DNA from: Actinomadura violacea
Lineage (GTDB): Bacteria; Actinomycetota; Actinomycetes; Streptosporangiales; Streptosporangiaceae
Length of the DNA: 64,000 bases
Reading direction: 5' to 3'
Assembly (NCBI RefSeq): GCF_017573465.1
Contig: NZ_JAGEPF010000014.1
Coordinates: 240,375-304,374, forward strand
Shown: positions 49,538 through 58,149 of the stretch, piece after piece
Layout of the letters: each line of letters starts with the position of its first letter
Position numbering within the stretch: position 1 is the first letter of the stretch
Program-made: the position numbers and the translations under genes
The notes under the pieces: model-generated
Database searches by the model: none
The model's input: the letters and a program-made list of their open reading frames with translations, nothing else
What the model was told of the DNA's origin: nothing

Positions 49538-50089
49538 ATGGCATTCGATGAGCGGACCGAAGAGCTGGCAGTCAAAGCCGCCCAGGGCGATCAGGCTGCC
49601 CTCAACGAGCTGCTGCGCAAGATCGAACCGGACGTGCTGCGGCACGCCGCCCGGTTCCTGCCCTGCAGGCAGGACGCCGAGGAGGCCTGCCAGGACGCGT
49701 TGCTGCAGGTCGCGCGGAACATCCACCGGTTCGAGGGGCGCTCGCGGTTCAGCACGTGGCTGCACGTGGTGGTCGCCAACTCCGCCCGCTCCACCTACCG
49801 GTCGCTGAAGCGCCGCTCGGTCGAGCAGGCCGGCGAGCTGCCGCAGCAGCGCCCCGACCCGCGCCGCACCAGCGTCATCGCCGGCTCCCGCGTCGACATC
49901 CTGGACGCCATGGAGGACCTGGAGGCCCGCAAGCCGGACCTCATCCAGGCCCTCGTGCTCCGCGACGTCTCGCAGCTGGAGTACGCGGAGATCGCCGAGC
50001 AGCTGAAGCTGCCGCTCGGCACGGTGAAGTCGCGCATCCACGAGGCCCGCAAGCAGGTCCGGCAGACGCTCGGCGACTCCTACACCTGA
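49538..50089 (+). CDS. ECF-type RNA polymerase sigma factor
   Basis: A 183-residue sigma factor with region 2 (ALNELLRKIEPDVLRHAARFL, FEGRSRFSTWLHVVVANSARS) and region 4 (QLEYAEIAEQLKLPLGTVKSR). No anti-sigma gene lies beside it. Instead the gene is divergent from a membrane Ser/Thr kinase, 56 bases apart, which suggests control by phosphorylation, as in sigma groups linked to kinases (inference). ATG 49538 gives the best family start; the frame from 49511 would overlap the control region. Confidence 0.9.
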   Translation: MAFDERTEELAVKAAQGDQAALNELLRKIEPDVLRHAARFLPCRQDAEEACQDALLQVARNIHRFEGRSRFSTWLHVVVANSARSTYRSLKRRSVEQAGELPQQRPDPRRTSVIAGSRVDILDAMEDLEARKPDLIQALVLRDVSQLEYAEIAEQLKLPLGTVKSRIHEARKQVRQTLGDSYT

Positions 50090-50203
50090 CCGCCCGGTCG
50101 CTCCCGGCTCCGCAGGTCGCCGCCGTCAAGCATCGGTAATCGGGCGGCAACCGTGCGTTCAGTCGCCGGGTCCCGGGGCCCCCGCTCCGCCACCATGCGG
50201 TGC

Positions 50204-51262
50204 ATGTCATCCGGCCTCGAGACCCCGTCCGAACGCCCGATCTTCGTGTTCGGCTGCCCGCGTTCCGGGACGACGCTGCTGCGGCTCATGCTGCACGCGC
50301 ATCCGCGCATCGCGCTCCCGACCGAGACGCGGTTCGTGCTCCCCGCCTATGCGGCGCGGGCACAGTTCGGTGACCTCGAGGACAGCCGGAACAGGCGCGC
50401 CCTCGCCGACTGGCTGACCACCCGGCCGGCCACCCGGTTCCGCGACCTCGGCCTGGACGCCCGCGAGGTCGCCGACGAGATCGTCGCCGGGCCGCCCACC
50501 CTCGGCTCCGCCATCGCCGCCGTCTTCCGCGCCTACGCCCGGCAGCACGGCAAGGCCCGCTGGGGCGACAAGCGGCCGAGCTACATCCGGCACGCCGGCG
50601 CGCTGCTGCGGATGTTCCCCGACGCCCAGTTCGTCCACCTCGTCCGCGACGGCCGGGACTGCGTCGCGTCCCTCAAGGAGGTGCCCTGGTACGGCCAGGA
50701 CCTCAACCACGCCGTCTCCCTCTGGCGCGAGGCGATCGACACCGGCCGCCGCCTCGCCGCCCGCCTCGGCCCCGACGCCTTCTACGAACTGCAGTACGAG
50801 CGGCTCGTCGCCGACCCCGCCGACGAACTGCCGCGGCTCTGCGAGTTCCTCGGCGAGGACTTCCACCCGGCGATGACGGCCCCGCAGTCCCTCGCGCAGC
50901 GCATCGTCCCGCCGCAGAAGAAGTGGCACGGCCCCATCCGCGGCGCCGTCACCTCCGACCTCGTCGGCTCCTGGGCGCAGCGCCTGGACGCCTGGGAGAT
51001 CAGCCTCGCCGAGGCCGCGTTCGGCGACCGCCTCGCCGAGTACGGCTACGAGCCCAGCGGCCTACCGAAACCGCCCCCGGCCCGGCTCGCCCGCTTCGCC
51101 CGCACCGCCGCTCACCGCCGCATGGCGCACAGCAAGGCCGACCTGCGCGAACGCTGGCAGCGCCGGCACGAACGCAACCCGGTCGACTGCCGCCTCCCCC
51201 CGGCCCCCGTCCCCACGACAGAGCTGGCGCCGACTGGGGACGCCCCCGGCAAAGGCGACTGA
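50204..51262 (+). CDS. Sulfotransferase family protein
   Basis: A 352-residue PAPS-dependent sulfotransferase of the Sulfotransfer_3 type. The phosphosulfate loop is FVFGCPRSGTTLLRLML, and the 3'-phosphate-binding segment is FVHLVRDGRDCVASLKE. The C-terminal tail is basic and Pro-rich. The acceptor is unknown; polysaccharides and lipids are common for this branch. ATG 50204 starts just before the fold; in-frame ATGs at 50195 and further upstream are possible. It is a second, unrelated-type sulfotransferase besides the one at 17683. It is convergent with otsA. Confidence 0.87.
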   Translation: MSSGLETPSERPIFVFGCPRSGTTLLRLMLHAHPRIALPTETRFVLPAYAARAQFGDLEDSRNRRALADWLTTRPATRFRDLGLDAREVADEIVAGPPTLGSAIAAVFRAYARQHGKARWGDKRPSYIRHAGALLRMFPDAQFVHLVRDGRDCVASLKEVPWYGQDLNHAVSLWREAIDTGRRLAARLGPDAFYELQYERLVADPADELPRLCEFLGEDFHPAMTAPQSLAQRIVPPQKKWHGPIRGAVTSDLVGSWAQRLDAWEISLAEAAFGDRLAEYGYEPSGLPKPPPARLARFARTAAHRRMAHSKADLRERWQRRHERNPVDCRLPPAPVPTTELAPTGDAPGKGD

Positions 51263-51304
51263 CCGTCGTCCTCCGCTCCGCTGGCGCTCCGCTCCGGACG
51301 CCGG

Positions 51305-52738
51305 TTAGTCGAGCGCGGCGAGCTGGTCGGCGAACCAGCGCTGGGGCGGGAGCGCGGTCGAGGCGGACGCGAGGCGCGCGCAGCGCTCGGCCCGCTGGTC
51401 GCGCGGCATCAGCAGCCCTTGGTGCAGTGCCTCCGCGGTCTGCGACACGTCGTAGGGGTTCACCACGAGCGCGTCCTCCGCCAATTCCGCAGCCGCGCCC
51501 GCCTCGCGTGACAGCACCAGCGCGCAGCCCCGCTCGGACAAGACGGGCCCCTCCTTCGCGACGAGGTTCATCCCGTCCCGGATCGGGTTCACCAGCAGCA
51601 CGTCCGCGAGCCCGTACGCGGCGAGCGAGCGCGGGTAGTCGTCGTTGACCTGCAGGATCAGCGGCTCCCACGTCGCCGTGGCGAACTCCTCGGCGATCTG
51701 CTTGGCCATCCGCTGCACGGCGGCGGTGTACTCGCGGTACTCGGGCAGGTCGTAGCGCGACGGGTAGGCGAACGCGAGGTGCACGACGCGTCCGCGCCAC
51801 TCCGGATGGTTGGTGAGCAGCTCGCGGTACGCGGCGAGGCCGCGCACGATGTTCTTCGACAGTTCGGTCCGGTCGACACGGACGATGAGCTGGCGGTCGC
51901 CCACCTGGTCGCGCAGCGCGCGCGCCCGCTCCGCCACGTCCTGCTGTACGGCGCGCTCGCGCAGCGCCGTCCCGTCGACACCGAGACCGTGGACGCCTAC
52001 ACGCGTCGTATGGCCCTCGCATGTGACGGTGCGAGCAACACGGTCGACGCGTGCGCCGAGCACCACTTCGCAGCAGTCGAGGAACGCCGACGCCCAGCGT
52101 TCGGTGAGGAAGCCCGCGTGGTCCGCGCCAAGGATGCCGTGTAGCACCTGCGCACCAATGTCGTCTGGGAGGAGACGGAAGTACTCCGGCGGCGCCCATG
52201 GCGTGTGCGAGAAATGCACGATCCTGAGGTCGGGACGCCGGTCGCGCAGCATCCGCGGCGCCAGCGACAGGTGGTAGTCCTGGATCGCCGCCTTCGCGCC
52301 CTGCGCCGCGTCCCGCGCCAGTGCGTCGGCGAACGCCGCGTTGTACGCCTCGTAGGACTGCCAGTCGCGCCGCGCGCGCGCATCGAAGTGCGGGCTGCGC
52401 GGGGTGTCGTACAGCAGGTGGTGGACGAACCACAGCGTCGAGTTCGCGACCGCGTTGTACGCGCGGTGGAACGTCGCCGCCGGAATGTCCAGCATCCGGA
52501 CGGCCGCGCCGCCGGTGTCGTGCCCGGCGAGGTCGATCCGCCCGTCCGGGGCGCGCCGCGCCGCCGTCCGGTCCGCCTCTCCGAGGCTCGCGCACACCCA
52601 CAGCACGTCCTGCCCGGATGCCACGCCCGCGAGGCCCGAGACGAGGCCGCCGCCTCCGCGCCGCATCTCCAGCGCGCCGTCGTCGGACAGCGAGAACGAC
52701 ACGGGCCCGCGGTTGGACGCCACCACCACTTGGCTCAT
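51305..52738 (-). CDS. otsA: Trehalose-6-phosphate synthase
   Basis: A 477-residue GT20 glycosyltransferase that makes trehalose-6-phosphate from a sugar nucleotide and glucose-6-phosphate. The segments VVVASNRGPVSF and GGGLVSGLAG are the glucose-phosphate loop. IQDYHLSLAPRML, HFSHTPWAPPEYFRLLP, RVDRTELSKNI and NPIRDGMNLVAKEGPVLSE complete the donor and acceptor sites. ATG 52738 gives the normal length. Its partner otsB is at 42259-43086, so trehalose synthesis is encoded at two nearby but separate places. Confidence 0.93.
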   Translation of the reverse strand: MSQVVVASNRGPVSFSLSDDGALEMRRGGGGLVSGLAGVASGQDVLWVCASLGEADRTAARRAPDGRIDLAGHDTGGAAVRMLDIPAATFHRAYNAVANSTLWFVHHLLYDTPRSPHFDARARRDWQSYEAYNAAFADALARDAAQGAKAAIQDYHLSLAPRMLRDRRPDLRIVHFSHTPWAPPEYFRLLPDDIGAQVLHGILGADHAGFLTERWASAFLDCCEVVLGARVDRVARTVTCEGHTTRVGVHGLGVDGTALRERAVQQDVAERARALRDQVGDRQLIVRVDRTELSKNIVRGLAAYRELLTNHPEWRGRVVHLAFAYPSRYDLPEYREYTAAVQRMAKQIAEEFATATWEPLILQVNDDYPRSLAAYGLADVLLVNPIRDGMNLVAKEGPVLSERGCALVLSREAGAAAELAEDALVVNPYDVSQTAEALHQGLLMPRDQRAERCARLASASTALPPQRWFADQLAALD

Positions 52739-52870
52739 ACCGGCAGGGTCTCAGTTGTGACGGGGGTGCTTCAAAGTGGCGCGGGGGGAATACTTCGTCG
52801 CCGCCCGGCAGTCAGGCATCTGTCCCGACACGGCCGGATTAGCAAGATTCGCGCCGGGTACCCGGACGGA

Positions 52871-53824
52871 ATGAGCCGGGCCGAGACGACCAAGACCGTC
52901 CTCGTCGCCGGGGCGGCGAACCTGATCCTCGCCATCGCCAAACTGATCGCCGGGATGCTCGCCGGATCGAGCGCGATGCTCGCCGAAGGGGCGCACTCCG
53001 TCGCCGACACCCTCAACCAGGGGTTCCTGTTCACCTCGCTGCGCCGCAGCGCGCGCCCGCCCGACCGGCGGCACCCGTTCGGCTACGGCAACGAGCGCTA
53101 CTTCTGGTCACTGCTCGCCGCGTTCGGCATCTTCGTCGCCGGCGGCGGCTTCTCCATCTTCGAAGGTGTCCTCACGATGACCGGGCACGGCGGCTCGGAG
53201 GGCGACGTCTGGGTCGCCTACGGCGTCCTCGCGCTCGGCGCGGTGCTGGAGGGGACGTCCTGGATCCGGGCGTTCACGCAGGCGCGCCGCGAGACCCGCG
53301 AGAACGGCCGCGACATCGTCGACCACGTCCGCCGGTCGCCCGACGTCACCTTCAAGGCCGCGCTGTTCGAGGACACCGCCGCGATGATCGGCCTCGCGTT
53401 CGCCGCCGCCGGGCTCGTCCTGCGGCAGCTCACCGGCTCGCAGTTCTGGGACGGCCTGGCGTCCGTGATGATCGGCCTGCTGCTGGTCGCCGTCGCGTTC
53501 GTGCTCGGCCGCGACAGCATGGGGCTGATCATCGGCCGTGCCGCCGACCCCGCCGCGCAGCGCGAGATCCGCGCCGAGATCGCCGCCGCGCCGGGCGTGA
53601 CCGGCGTCGACGACCTGCTCACCATGCACTTCGGTCCGGACGAGCTGCTCGTCGCGGCACGCGTCAACTTCTCCGACGACATCAGCGCCGACCAGGCCGA
53701 GGACGTCGCGGGCGAGATCGACCGGCGGCTCAAGGAGCGCGTCCCGATCGTCCGGCACGTCTTCCTCGACCCGACCCAGCGCGCCCCCGCCCGCGCCCCG
53801 GACGCCGCCGACGAGCCCGCGTGA
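52871..53824 (+). CDS. Cation diffusion facilitator (CDF) transporter
   Basis: A 317-residue CDF exporter with six membrane helices in the first 215 residues and a ferredoxin-like cytoplasmic domain at the end (ITGVDD... type, LLTMHFGPDELLVAARVNF). The transport-site residues are visible in AEGAHSVADTLNQG (helix 2) and ALFEDTAAMIGL (helix 5). The GFLFTSLRRSARPPDRRHPFGYG stretch is typical of the actinomycete CDF group. It exports divalent metals by proton exchange; metal not decided. ATG 52871 is the first good start. Confidence 0.88.
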   Translation: MSRAETTKTVLVAGAANLILAIAKLIAGMLAGSSAMLAEGAHSVADTLNQGFLFTSLRRSARPPDRRHPFGYGNERYFWSLLAAFGIFVAGGGFSIFEGVLTMTGHGGSEGDVWVAYGVLALGAVLEGTSWIRAFTQARRETRENGRDIVDHVRRSPDVTFKAALFEDTAAMIGLAFAAAGLVLRQLTGSQFWDGLASVMIGLLLVAVAFVLGRDSMGLIIGRAADPAAQREIRAEIAAAPGVTGVDDLLTMHFGPDELLVAARVNFSDDISADQAEDVAGEIDRRLKERVPIVRHVFLDPTQRAPARAPDAADEPA

Positions 53825-53934
53825 TCAAGACCACGCCGGGTAATGTCTCACAGTGCGGACCCACCTGTCTGCCATCCGGTCAGGTCATGTAAAGTTCGCA
53901 TACGAGCTCAAAGCGCTCGACCATAACTGAATAC

Positions 53935-54076
53935 CGCTCATCCAGAGGGGTGGAGGGACCGGCCCTGCGAAGCCCCGGCAACCACCCGGCTATGGCGCGC
54001 TCGCGATCCTGCGAGGCCGGCCGGGAGATGGTGCCAACTCCGGCCTGCGACCAAGGTGGCGCAGGGAAGATGGGGA
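53935..54076 (+). ncRNA. SAM-I (S-box) riboswitch
   Basis: Closing helix P1 pairs CTCATC (53937-53942) with GATGGG (54069-54074). In between are the S-box conserved blocks: AGAGGGGTGGAGGGA, then TGCGAAGCCCCGGCAACC, then GGTGCCAACTCC with a variable stem. These match the SAM-I consensus closely. It lies 17 bases before the thrC start, and no terminator hairpin is seen. P1 abuts the ribosome-binding region (GAGAAAGG), so control is probably at translation. Confidence 0.9.
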
Positions 54077-54092
54077 GAAAGGCCTCGCCCTC

Positions 54093-55337
54093 ATGGCACT
54101 CACGCCTGCCACAGACCTCGGACCCGCTACCGCCCTCGTCTGCCGCGAATGCGGATCCCGCCGCGAACTCGGCCCGTTCTACGCGTGCGAGGAGTGTTTC
54201 GGCCCCCTGGAGATCGCCTACGACTTCGGCGGCATCACCCGGGCCGACATCGAGTCCGGCCCGCGCAACATCTGGCGCTACCGCGGGCTGCTGCCCGTGC
54301 CGTCGACCGTCGCCGACACCCCCAACACCGAGCCCGGGCTGACCCGGCTCGTCCGCGCCGACAACCTCGCCGAGAGCCTCGGCCTGCAGCGCCTGTGGGT
54401 GAAGGACGACAGCGGCAACCCGACCCACTCGTTCAAGGACCGCGTCGTCGCGGTGGCGCTCGCCGCCGCGCGCGAGCTCGGCTTCAAGGTGCTGGCCTGC
54501 CCGTCCACCGGCAACCTCGCCAACGCGGTCGCCGCCGCCGCGGCCCGCGCCGGGATCCGCAGCGCGGTGTTCGTCCCGTCGAACCTCGAGTCGCAGAAGA
54601 TCATCACGACGGCCGTGTACGGCGGGACCTTCGTCACCGTCGACGGCAACTACGACGACGTGAACCGGCTCGCGTCCGAGATCGCCGGCGAGCAGGAGGA
54701 CTGGGCGTTCGTCAACGTCAACGTCCGCCCGTACTACGCCGAGGGCTCCAAGACGCTCGGCTACGAGATCGCCGAGCAGCTCGGCTGGCGGCTGCCGGAC
54801 CAGATCGTGGTGCCGGTCGCGTCCGGCTCCCAGCTCACCAAGATCGACAAGTCCTTCCAGGAGCTGATCAAGCTCGGCCTGGTCGAGGACAGGCCGTACC
54901 GCGTGTTCGGCGCGCAGGCCGCCGGCTGCGACCCGGTGTCCGCCGCGTTCAAGGCGGGCCACGACGTCGTCCGGCCGGTCAAGCCCGACACCATCGCCAA
55001 GTCCCTCGCCATCGGCAACCCCGCCGACGGCCCCTACGTGCTGGACGTGGCGCGCCGCACCGGCGGCGCCGTCGAGGACGTCACCGACGAGCAGGTCGTC
55101 GAGGGTATCCGGCTGCTCGCCCGCACCGAGGGCATCTTCGGCGAGACCGCGGGCGGCGTCACCGTCGGCTGCCTGCGCAAGCTCGTCGAGGCGGGCACCC
55201 TCGACCCGTCCGCCGAGACCGTGATCATCAACTCCGGCGACGGACTGAAGACCCTCGACGCCGTCGCGCCCGTCGCCAAGCCGAGCGCCGACATCGCCCC
55301 CACGCTGGAGGCGTTCCGCGCCGCCGGCCTCGCCTGA
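54093..55337 (+). CDS. thrC: Threonine synthase-family PLP enzyme
   Basis: A 414-residue fold-type II PLP enzyme. An N-terminal zinc ribbon (CRECGSRRELGPFYACEEC) precedes the catalytic domain. The PLP lysine is in NPTHSFKDRV, the phosphate loop is CPSTGNLANAVAAAAARAG, and a late Ser/Gly segment is INSGDGLKTLD. By sequence it is annotated threonine synthase. It sits behind a SAM-I riboswitch and 20 bases before a ThiS-like sulfur carrier, which points to a role in homocysteine or methionine formation (inference). Another threonine synthase may exist elsewhere. Confidence 0.9.
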   Translation: MALTPATDLGPATALVCRECGSRRELGPFYACEECFGPLEIAYDFGGITRADIESGPRNIWRYRGLLPVPSTVADTPNTEPGLTRLVRADNLAESLGLQRLWVKDDSGNPTHSFKDRVVAVALAAARELGFKVLACPSTGNLANAVAAAAARAGIRSAVFVPSNLESQKIITTAVYGGTFVTVDGNYDDVNRLASEIAGEQEDWAFVNVNVRPYYAEGSKTLGYEIAEQLGWRLPDQIVVPVASGSQLTKIDKSFQELIKLGLVEDRPYRVFGAQAAGCDPVSAAFKAGHDVVRPVKPDTIAKSLAIGNPADGPYVLDVARRTGGAVEDVTDEQVVEGIRLLARTEGIFGETAGGVTVGCLRKLVEAGTLDPSAETVIINSGDGLKTLDAVAPVAKPSADIAPTLEAFRAAGLA

Positions 55338-55357
55338 GAACGAGAAGGAGCCAGCAC

Positions 55358-55636
55358 ATGAGCAGCGTGTCCGTCCGCATCCCGACCATCCTGCGGACCT
55401 ACACCGGCGGCGAGGCGGAAGTGAAGGCGGAGGGCTCGACCCTGCGCGCCGTGGTCGCCGACCTGGAGGCCAGCTACACCGGCATCGCGGCCCGCATCCT
55501 CGACGACGCGGGCAAGATCCGCCGGTTCGTCAACGTCTACGTCGGCGACGAGGACGTCCGGTTCGCCGAGGGCCTGGACACCGCGACCCCCGCGGGCACC
55601 CAGATCTCGATCATCCCCGCCGTCGCCGGCGGCTGA
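55358..55636 (+). CDS. MoaD/ThiS family sulfur carrier protein
   Basis: A 92-residue beta-grasp protein. It begins VSVRIPTILRTYTGGEAEV and ends IIPAVAGG, with the terminal Gly-Gly needed for adenylation and thiocarboxylate formation. It resembles CysO-type carriers of actinobacteria. AGAAGGAG precedes the ATG. It is in one operon with the thrC-type enzyme under a SAM riboswitch, so it probably delivers sulfide to an amino-acid acceptor. The E1-like activator and the JAMM protease needed for this are not in the window. Confidence 0.92.
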   Translation: MSSVSVRIPTILRTYTGGEAEVKAEGSTLRAVVADLEASYTGIAARILDDAGKIRRFVNVYVGDEDVRFAEGLDTATPAGTQISIIPAVAGG

Positions 55637-55712
55637 CCGCCACCGGCCATCCGGCCCCCGTCCCCGAGGCGCTGGGCAGGGTCGACCCCGATCACGCCGG
55701 GTCGACCGCGGT

Positions 55713-55728
55713 CCCCGCGATCGCGGGG
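55713..55728. terminator. Possible terminator after thiS-like gene
   Basis: A 16-base perfect palindrome CCCCGCGATCGCGGGG lies 76 bases after the stop, in a very GC-rich stretch. It could form a tight hairpin with a GATC loop. Confidence 0.4.
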
Positions 55729-55797
55729 GCGGGGGCCGGGGCACGGCCGAACGGCGGGCCGGCCCCTCTGACCCTCGCCACATGACATCCTGACCGG

Positions 55798-56151
55798 ATG
55801 CCGCGCGACGCCCTCCCGCTCCCGCCGTCCCGTTACAGGTCCCCGGCCGGCTGGCAGCCGCCGTCCGGAACGATGCCGGGCTGGAACTGGGGTCCCCCCG
55901 ACGGCATGGAAGCGCGGCCGGACCTCGCCCCATGGTGGGTCCGCGTGCTCTACCGGACCCCGTTCGTGGACCGCTACGCGCACGTCGCGATGTGGCACCG
56001 AGGCGCCTGGATAGTGATGCCGCGCGACCTCTACGACAGCACCGGCGACGCGCCCCCGCCGCCCCCGGACCCGTCCGGCGTCCGCGAACCCCGCACCCCC
56101 GAACCCTCCAGCGACCACGGCCTCCAGGCCCGCGCCGTCCGGCCCTTCTGA
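55798..56151 (+). CDS. Small Trp/Pro-rich protein, uncharacterised
   Basis: A 117-residue reading frame with a protein-like core (PWWVRVLYRTPFVDRYAHVA, then MWHRGAWIVMPRDLYD) between Pro-rich ends. The core has aromatic residues spaced like a small beta domain. I do not recognise the family with certainty. The start is ATG 55798 without a convincing ribosome site. Coding is likely because of the composition, but not certain. Confidence 0.5.
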   Translation: MPRDALPLPPSRYRSPAGWQPPSGTMPGWNWGPPDGMEARPDLAPWWVRVLYRTPFVDRYAHVAMWHRGAWIVMPRDLYDSTGDAPPPPPDPSGVREPRTPEPSSDHGLQARAVRPF

Positions 56152-56259
56152 TCGTCCAGGCCTGTTCGCGTCCGGGGCCGAGGGATACGATCAAGGTTCG
56201 GCTCTCGGTACCCGGACCGCTGGCCCGCCCCAGTGATCCATGACGCAGGGGTGACCCTC

Positions 56260-56823
56260 ATGGAACAGTCGATGATGTGGCGGGGCGGGCCCCAGGTCCC
56301 GTCCACGACATGGCGAGGCGGGGCCAACGTCCCGTCCGTGACGTTGGGGCGGATGAACGCCACCTGGCCATTGGCCTCGTTGAGGCTGAGCCATTCCGGG
56401 CTCGTCCTGACCGCCGCCCGCAAGCGCTTTCACCTGACCCCGGCCGACGTGGTCGCGGCCTATCCCTGCTCGAACCCGCCATTCGCGAAAGGGATAGGGA
56501 TCGAAACCCGCGACGGCCAGGTACTGGTCTTCTGGACGTCCGAGGGCTATGCCGTTCTCCCCGCGCTGCAGGCCGCGGGCTTCCCGATCTCACCCGAGCC
56601 GCGCCGGGCCTCCGAGGAGATCCGCGCCGCCCGGCAGCGCGTGGGCCCGATCGGATCCGCGAGGCGCCGGTTCGCCCTGCGCGGAGTCTTCTTCCTGGCG
56701 GGGCTCCTGTACTGCGTGCTCATGAAGCCGGTGCTGGCGCCGGACACCTCCTGGGCCACGATCATCCTCCTCCCGCTGGCCGGCGTGGCCTTATACGGCT
56801 TGCTCTACTTGCGAAGAAAGTGA
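56260..56823 (+). CDS. Uncharacterised protein with two C-terminal membrane helices
   Basis: About 187 residues. The N-terminus has two tandem copies of a short motif, WRGGPQVPSTT and WRGGANVPSVT. A PH-like or sensor-like core follows (NATWPLASLRLSHSGLVLTA, FWTSEGYAVLPALQAAGF). Two membrane helices end the protein (about 138-155 and 161-180). No family is recognised. The start could be ATG 56260, or ATG 56233 or GTG 56251 upstream. The first third is also repeated at DNA level, suggesting a recent duplication. Confidence 0.6.
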   Translation: MEQSMMWRGGPQVPSTTWRGGANVPSVTLGRMNATWPLASLRLSHSGLVLTAARKRFHLTPADVVAAYPCSNPPFAKGIGIETRDGQVLVFWTSEGYAVLPALQAAGFPISPEPRRASEEIRAARQRVGPIGSARRRFALRGVFFLAGLLYCVLMKPVLAPDTSWATIILLPLAGVALYGLLYLRRK

Positions 56824-56947
56824 GCCCGCCCGGCCACATTCGACCAGCACCCTTCATTCCAGCCGGCAGCACACCTCGCCGGCGTCTCATGGACGGCGGC
56901 GAGGTCCCTCAAGGTTGTTCCGTGAAAACCGCTGGGCGGTCACGAGA

Positions 56948-57317
56948 TCAGCTAGAGCGCGTTCGCTGTTGTTCGCTCTCGTTGCTGGCTGGCAAGGGGA
57001 CTTCGGCGAATCCGAGACTTTGGTACAGGTGCCGCGCACGGTGATTGCGCCGCGTCACTGCGAGAGTCAGTGTGTCGTGTCCCTGTAGGGCCAGCGCATG
57101 CATGACCGCCTCGATCAGCGTGCGCCCGAACCCTCGCCCGACGTGTGATCGGGCCGCCCGCGTCCTCCTCGTCCGGCGTCTCCCGATAGGCGTCCCACAT
57201 CAGGGCACCAAGCGCAGAAGCATCACTAGAGGCGACCTGACGTATGCCTGCCGGAGGTGGGGGAGTCGGCCGCAACGTCACCTGGAAGCGGCTGCGCACC
57301 GATTCGTCACTTTCCAT
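56948..57317 (-). pseudogene. Degenerate GNAT acetyltransferase gene
   Basis: The minus-strand frame from ATG 57317 encodes an N-terminus (RFQVTLRPTPPPPAGIRQVA, then MWDAYRETPDEEDAGG). It then breaks: the middle of the domain is missing and the frame shifts. The C-terminal acetyl-CoA site continues in another frame as HVGRGFGRTLIEAVMHAL, then LTLAVTRRNHRARHLYQSLG, to a stop at 56950-56948. The RGFGR motif A and the LYQSLGF motif B are intact, so the parent was a normal GNAT enzyme. Confidence 0.75.
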
Positions 57318-57390
57318 CTCGCAAGTGTAGGCAGGCGTAGATGCCGACGGCTCGGAGTGGCCGTTCGCGCGAGACGCCCACCGACTCACG

Positions 57391-57605
57391 GGGCGGCGGG
57401 CTCCTGAACATGTCCTCGCATCTGCCCAGTTCGCGACGCCGACGGCGGTGCGAGCCTGTTGCTGTGGCAGAGCGGCGGGGTGACCGGCCTCAGGCAGGTG
57501 TTCCGTGAAAACCGGTGGGTGGGCGCGTGTGGCGGGACACAACGGGACGTGTCCGGCGAAGGGGTGAAACCCTCCGGTGCAGGTCAGAGCGAGTCTGAGC
57601 AAGTA
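57391..57605 (+). pseudogene. Short degraded copy of a tyrosine-recombinase 3' end
   Basis: Bases here match the better-preserved integrase remnant at 59310-59720: the same EHVLxxAQxATP segment near 57400-57435, a further block near 57499-57517, and a 37-base stretch at 57569-57605 with one mismatch. Internal deletions and a stop destroy any frame. Confidence 0.65.
57569..57605 (+). repeat. 37-bp direct repeat, copy 1
   Basis: Identical in 36 of 37 positions to 59684-59720. It contains CAGGTCAGAGCGAGTCTGAG. It lies at the end of the degraded integrase copy. Confidence 0.85.
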
Positions 57606-57752
57606 ATTGTTCCGCGCGCCGGCCCCCGCTTGCCTGGCGTGTGGCGAGCCGGATCCGGGTCCGGACGGTCTTCGCTAGCCCGGTCTTCCATGGACCGGCG
57701 CCGCCCGCGTTCACGCGAGGCTCAAACCAAAAACCCGAGGGCGTGATCACAC

Positions 57753-57962
57753 ATGGGTCAGCGCAACGGCACCAGTTCCCGAGCCACCACCCGATACCTC
57801 TTCGCGATGGCGATCGGAGCGACAGTGGCCTGGTTCGTCTGTGAGGCGACGGTTCTGATCTTCACCAAGGGTGACCTCCGCGCCGCCGGGGCGGTCATGA
57901 CTGCTGGCGGCACGGTCAGCTCGACCTTCTTTTTCGTCTCTCTCCGACGTCGGGAAGGCTGA
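57753..57962 (+). CDS. Small two-helix membrane protein
   Basis: A 69-residue reading frame with two hydrophobic segments (about 17-36 and 46-62: LFAMAIGATVAWFVCEATVL and AAGAVMTAGGTVSSTFFFV) and a basic end (SLRRREG). It looks like a real small membrane protein of the kind found in decayed mobile regions. No family recognised. The start is ATG 57753 with a weak GAGGG site further upstream. Confidence 0.5.
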   Translation: MGQRNGTSSRATTRYLFAMAIGATVAWFVCEATVLIFTKGDLRAAGAVMTAGGTVSSTFFFVSLRRREG

Positions 57963-58149
57963 GACGTCCAACAGACCTCGTCGACCTGACGAGATCATCA
58001 GCTTGCAGCGGTCTCTCACCGGAGGGGCCGCTGTTCGTTGGCGAGTGCCCTAGGCCGATGACCTGCGCCGCGTCCGAACCAGTTCACCCCGATCCAAGAT
58101 CATCTGCCCTCGTGGCTCCCACGGTGGCTCCCAGGATCAACGGGTGAGG

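Noticed and set aside
53108..53758. Minus-strand frame opposite the CDF transporter
   Set aside because: It is an antisense shadow; the plus strand has six membrane helices and CDF motifs.
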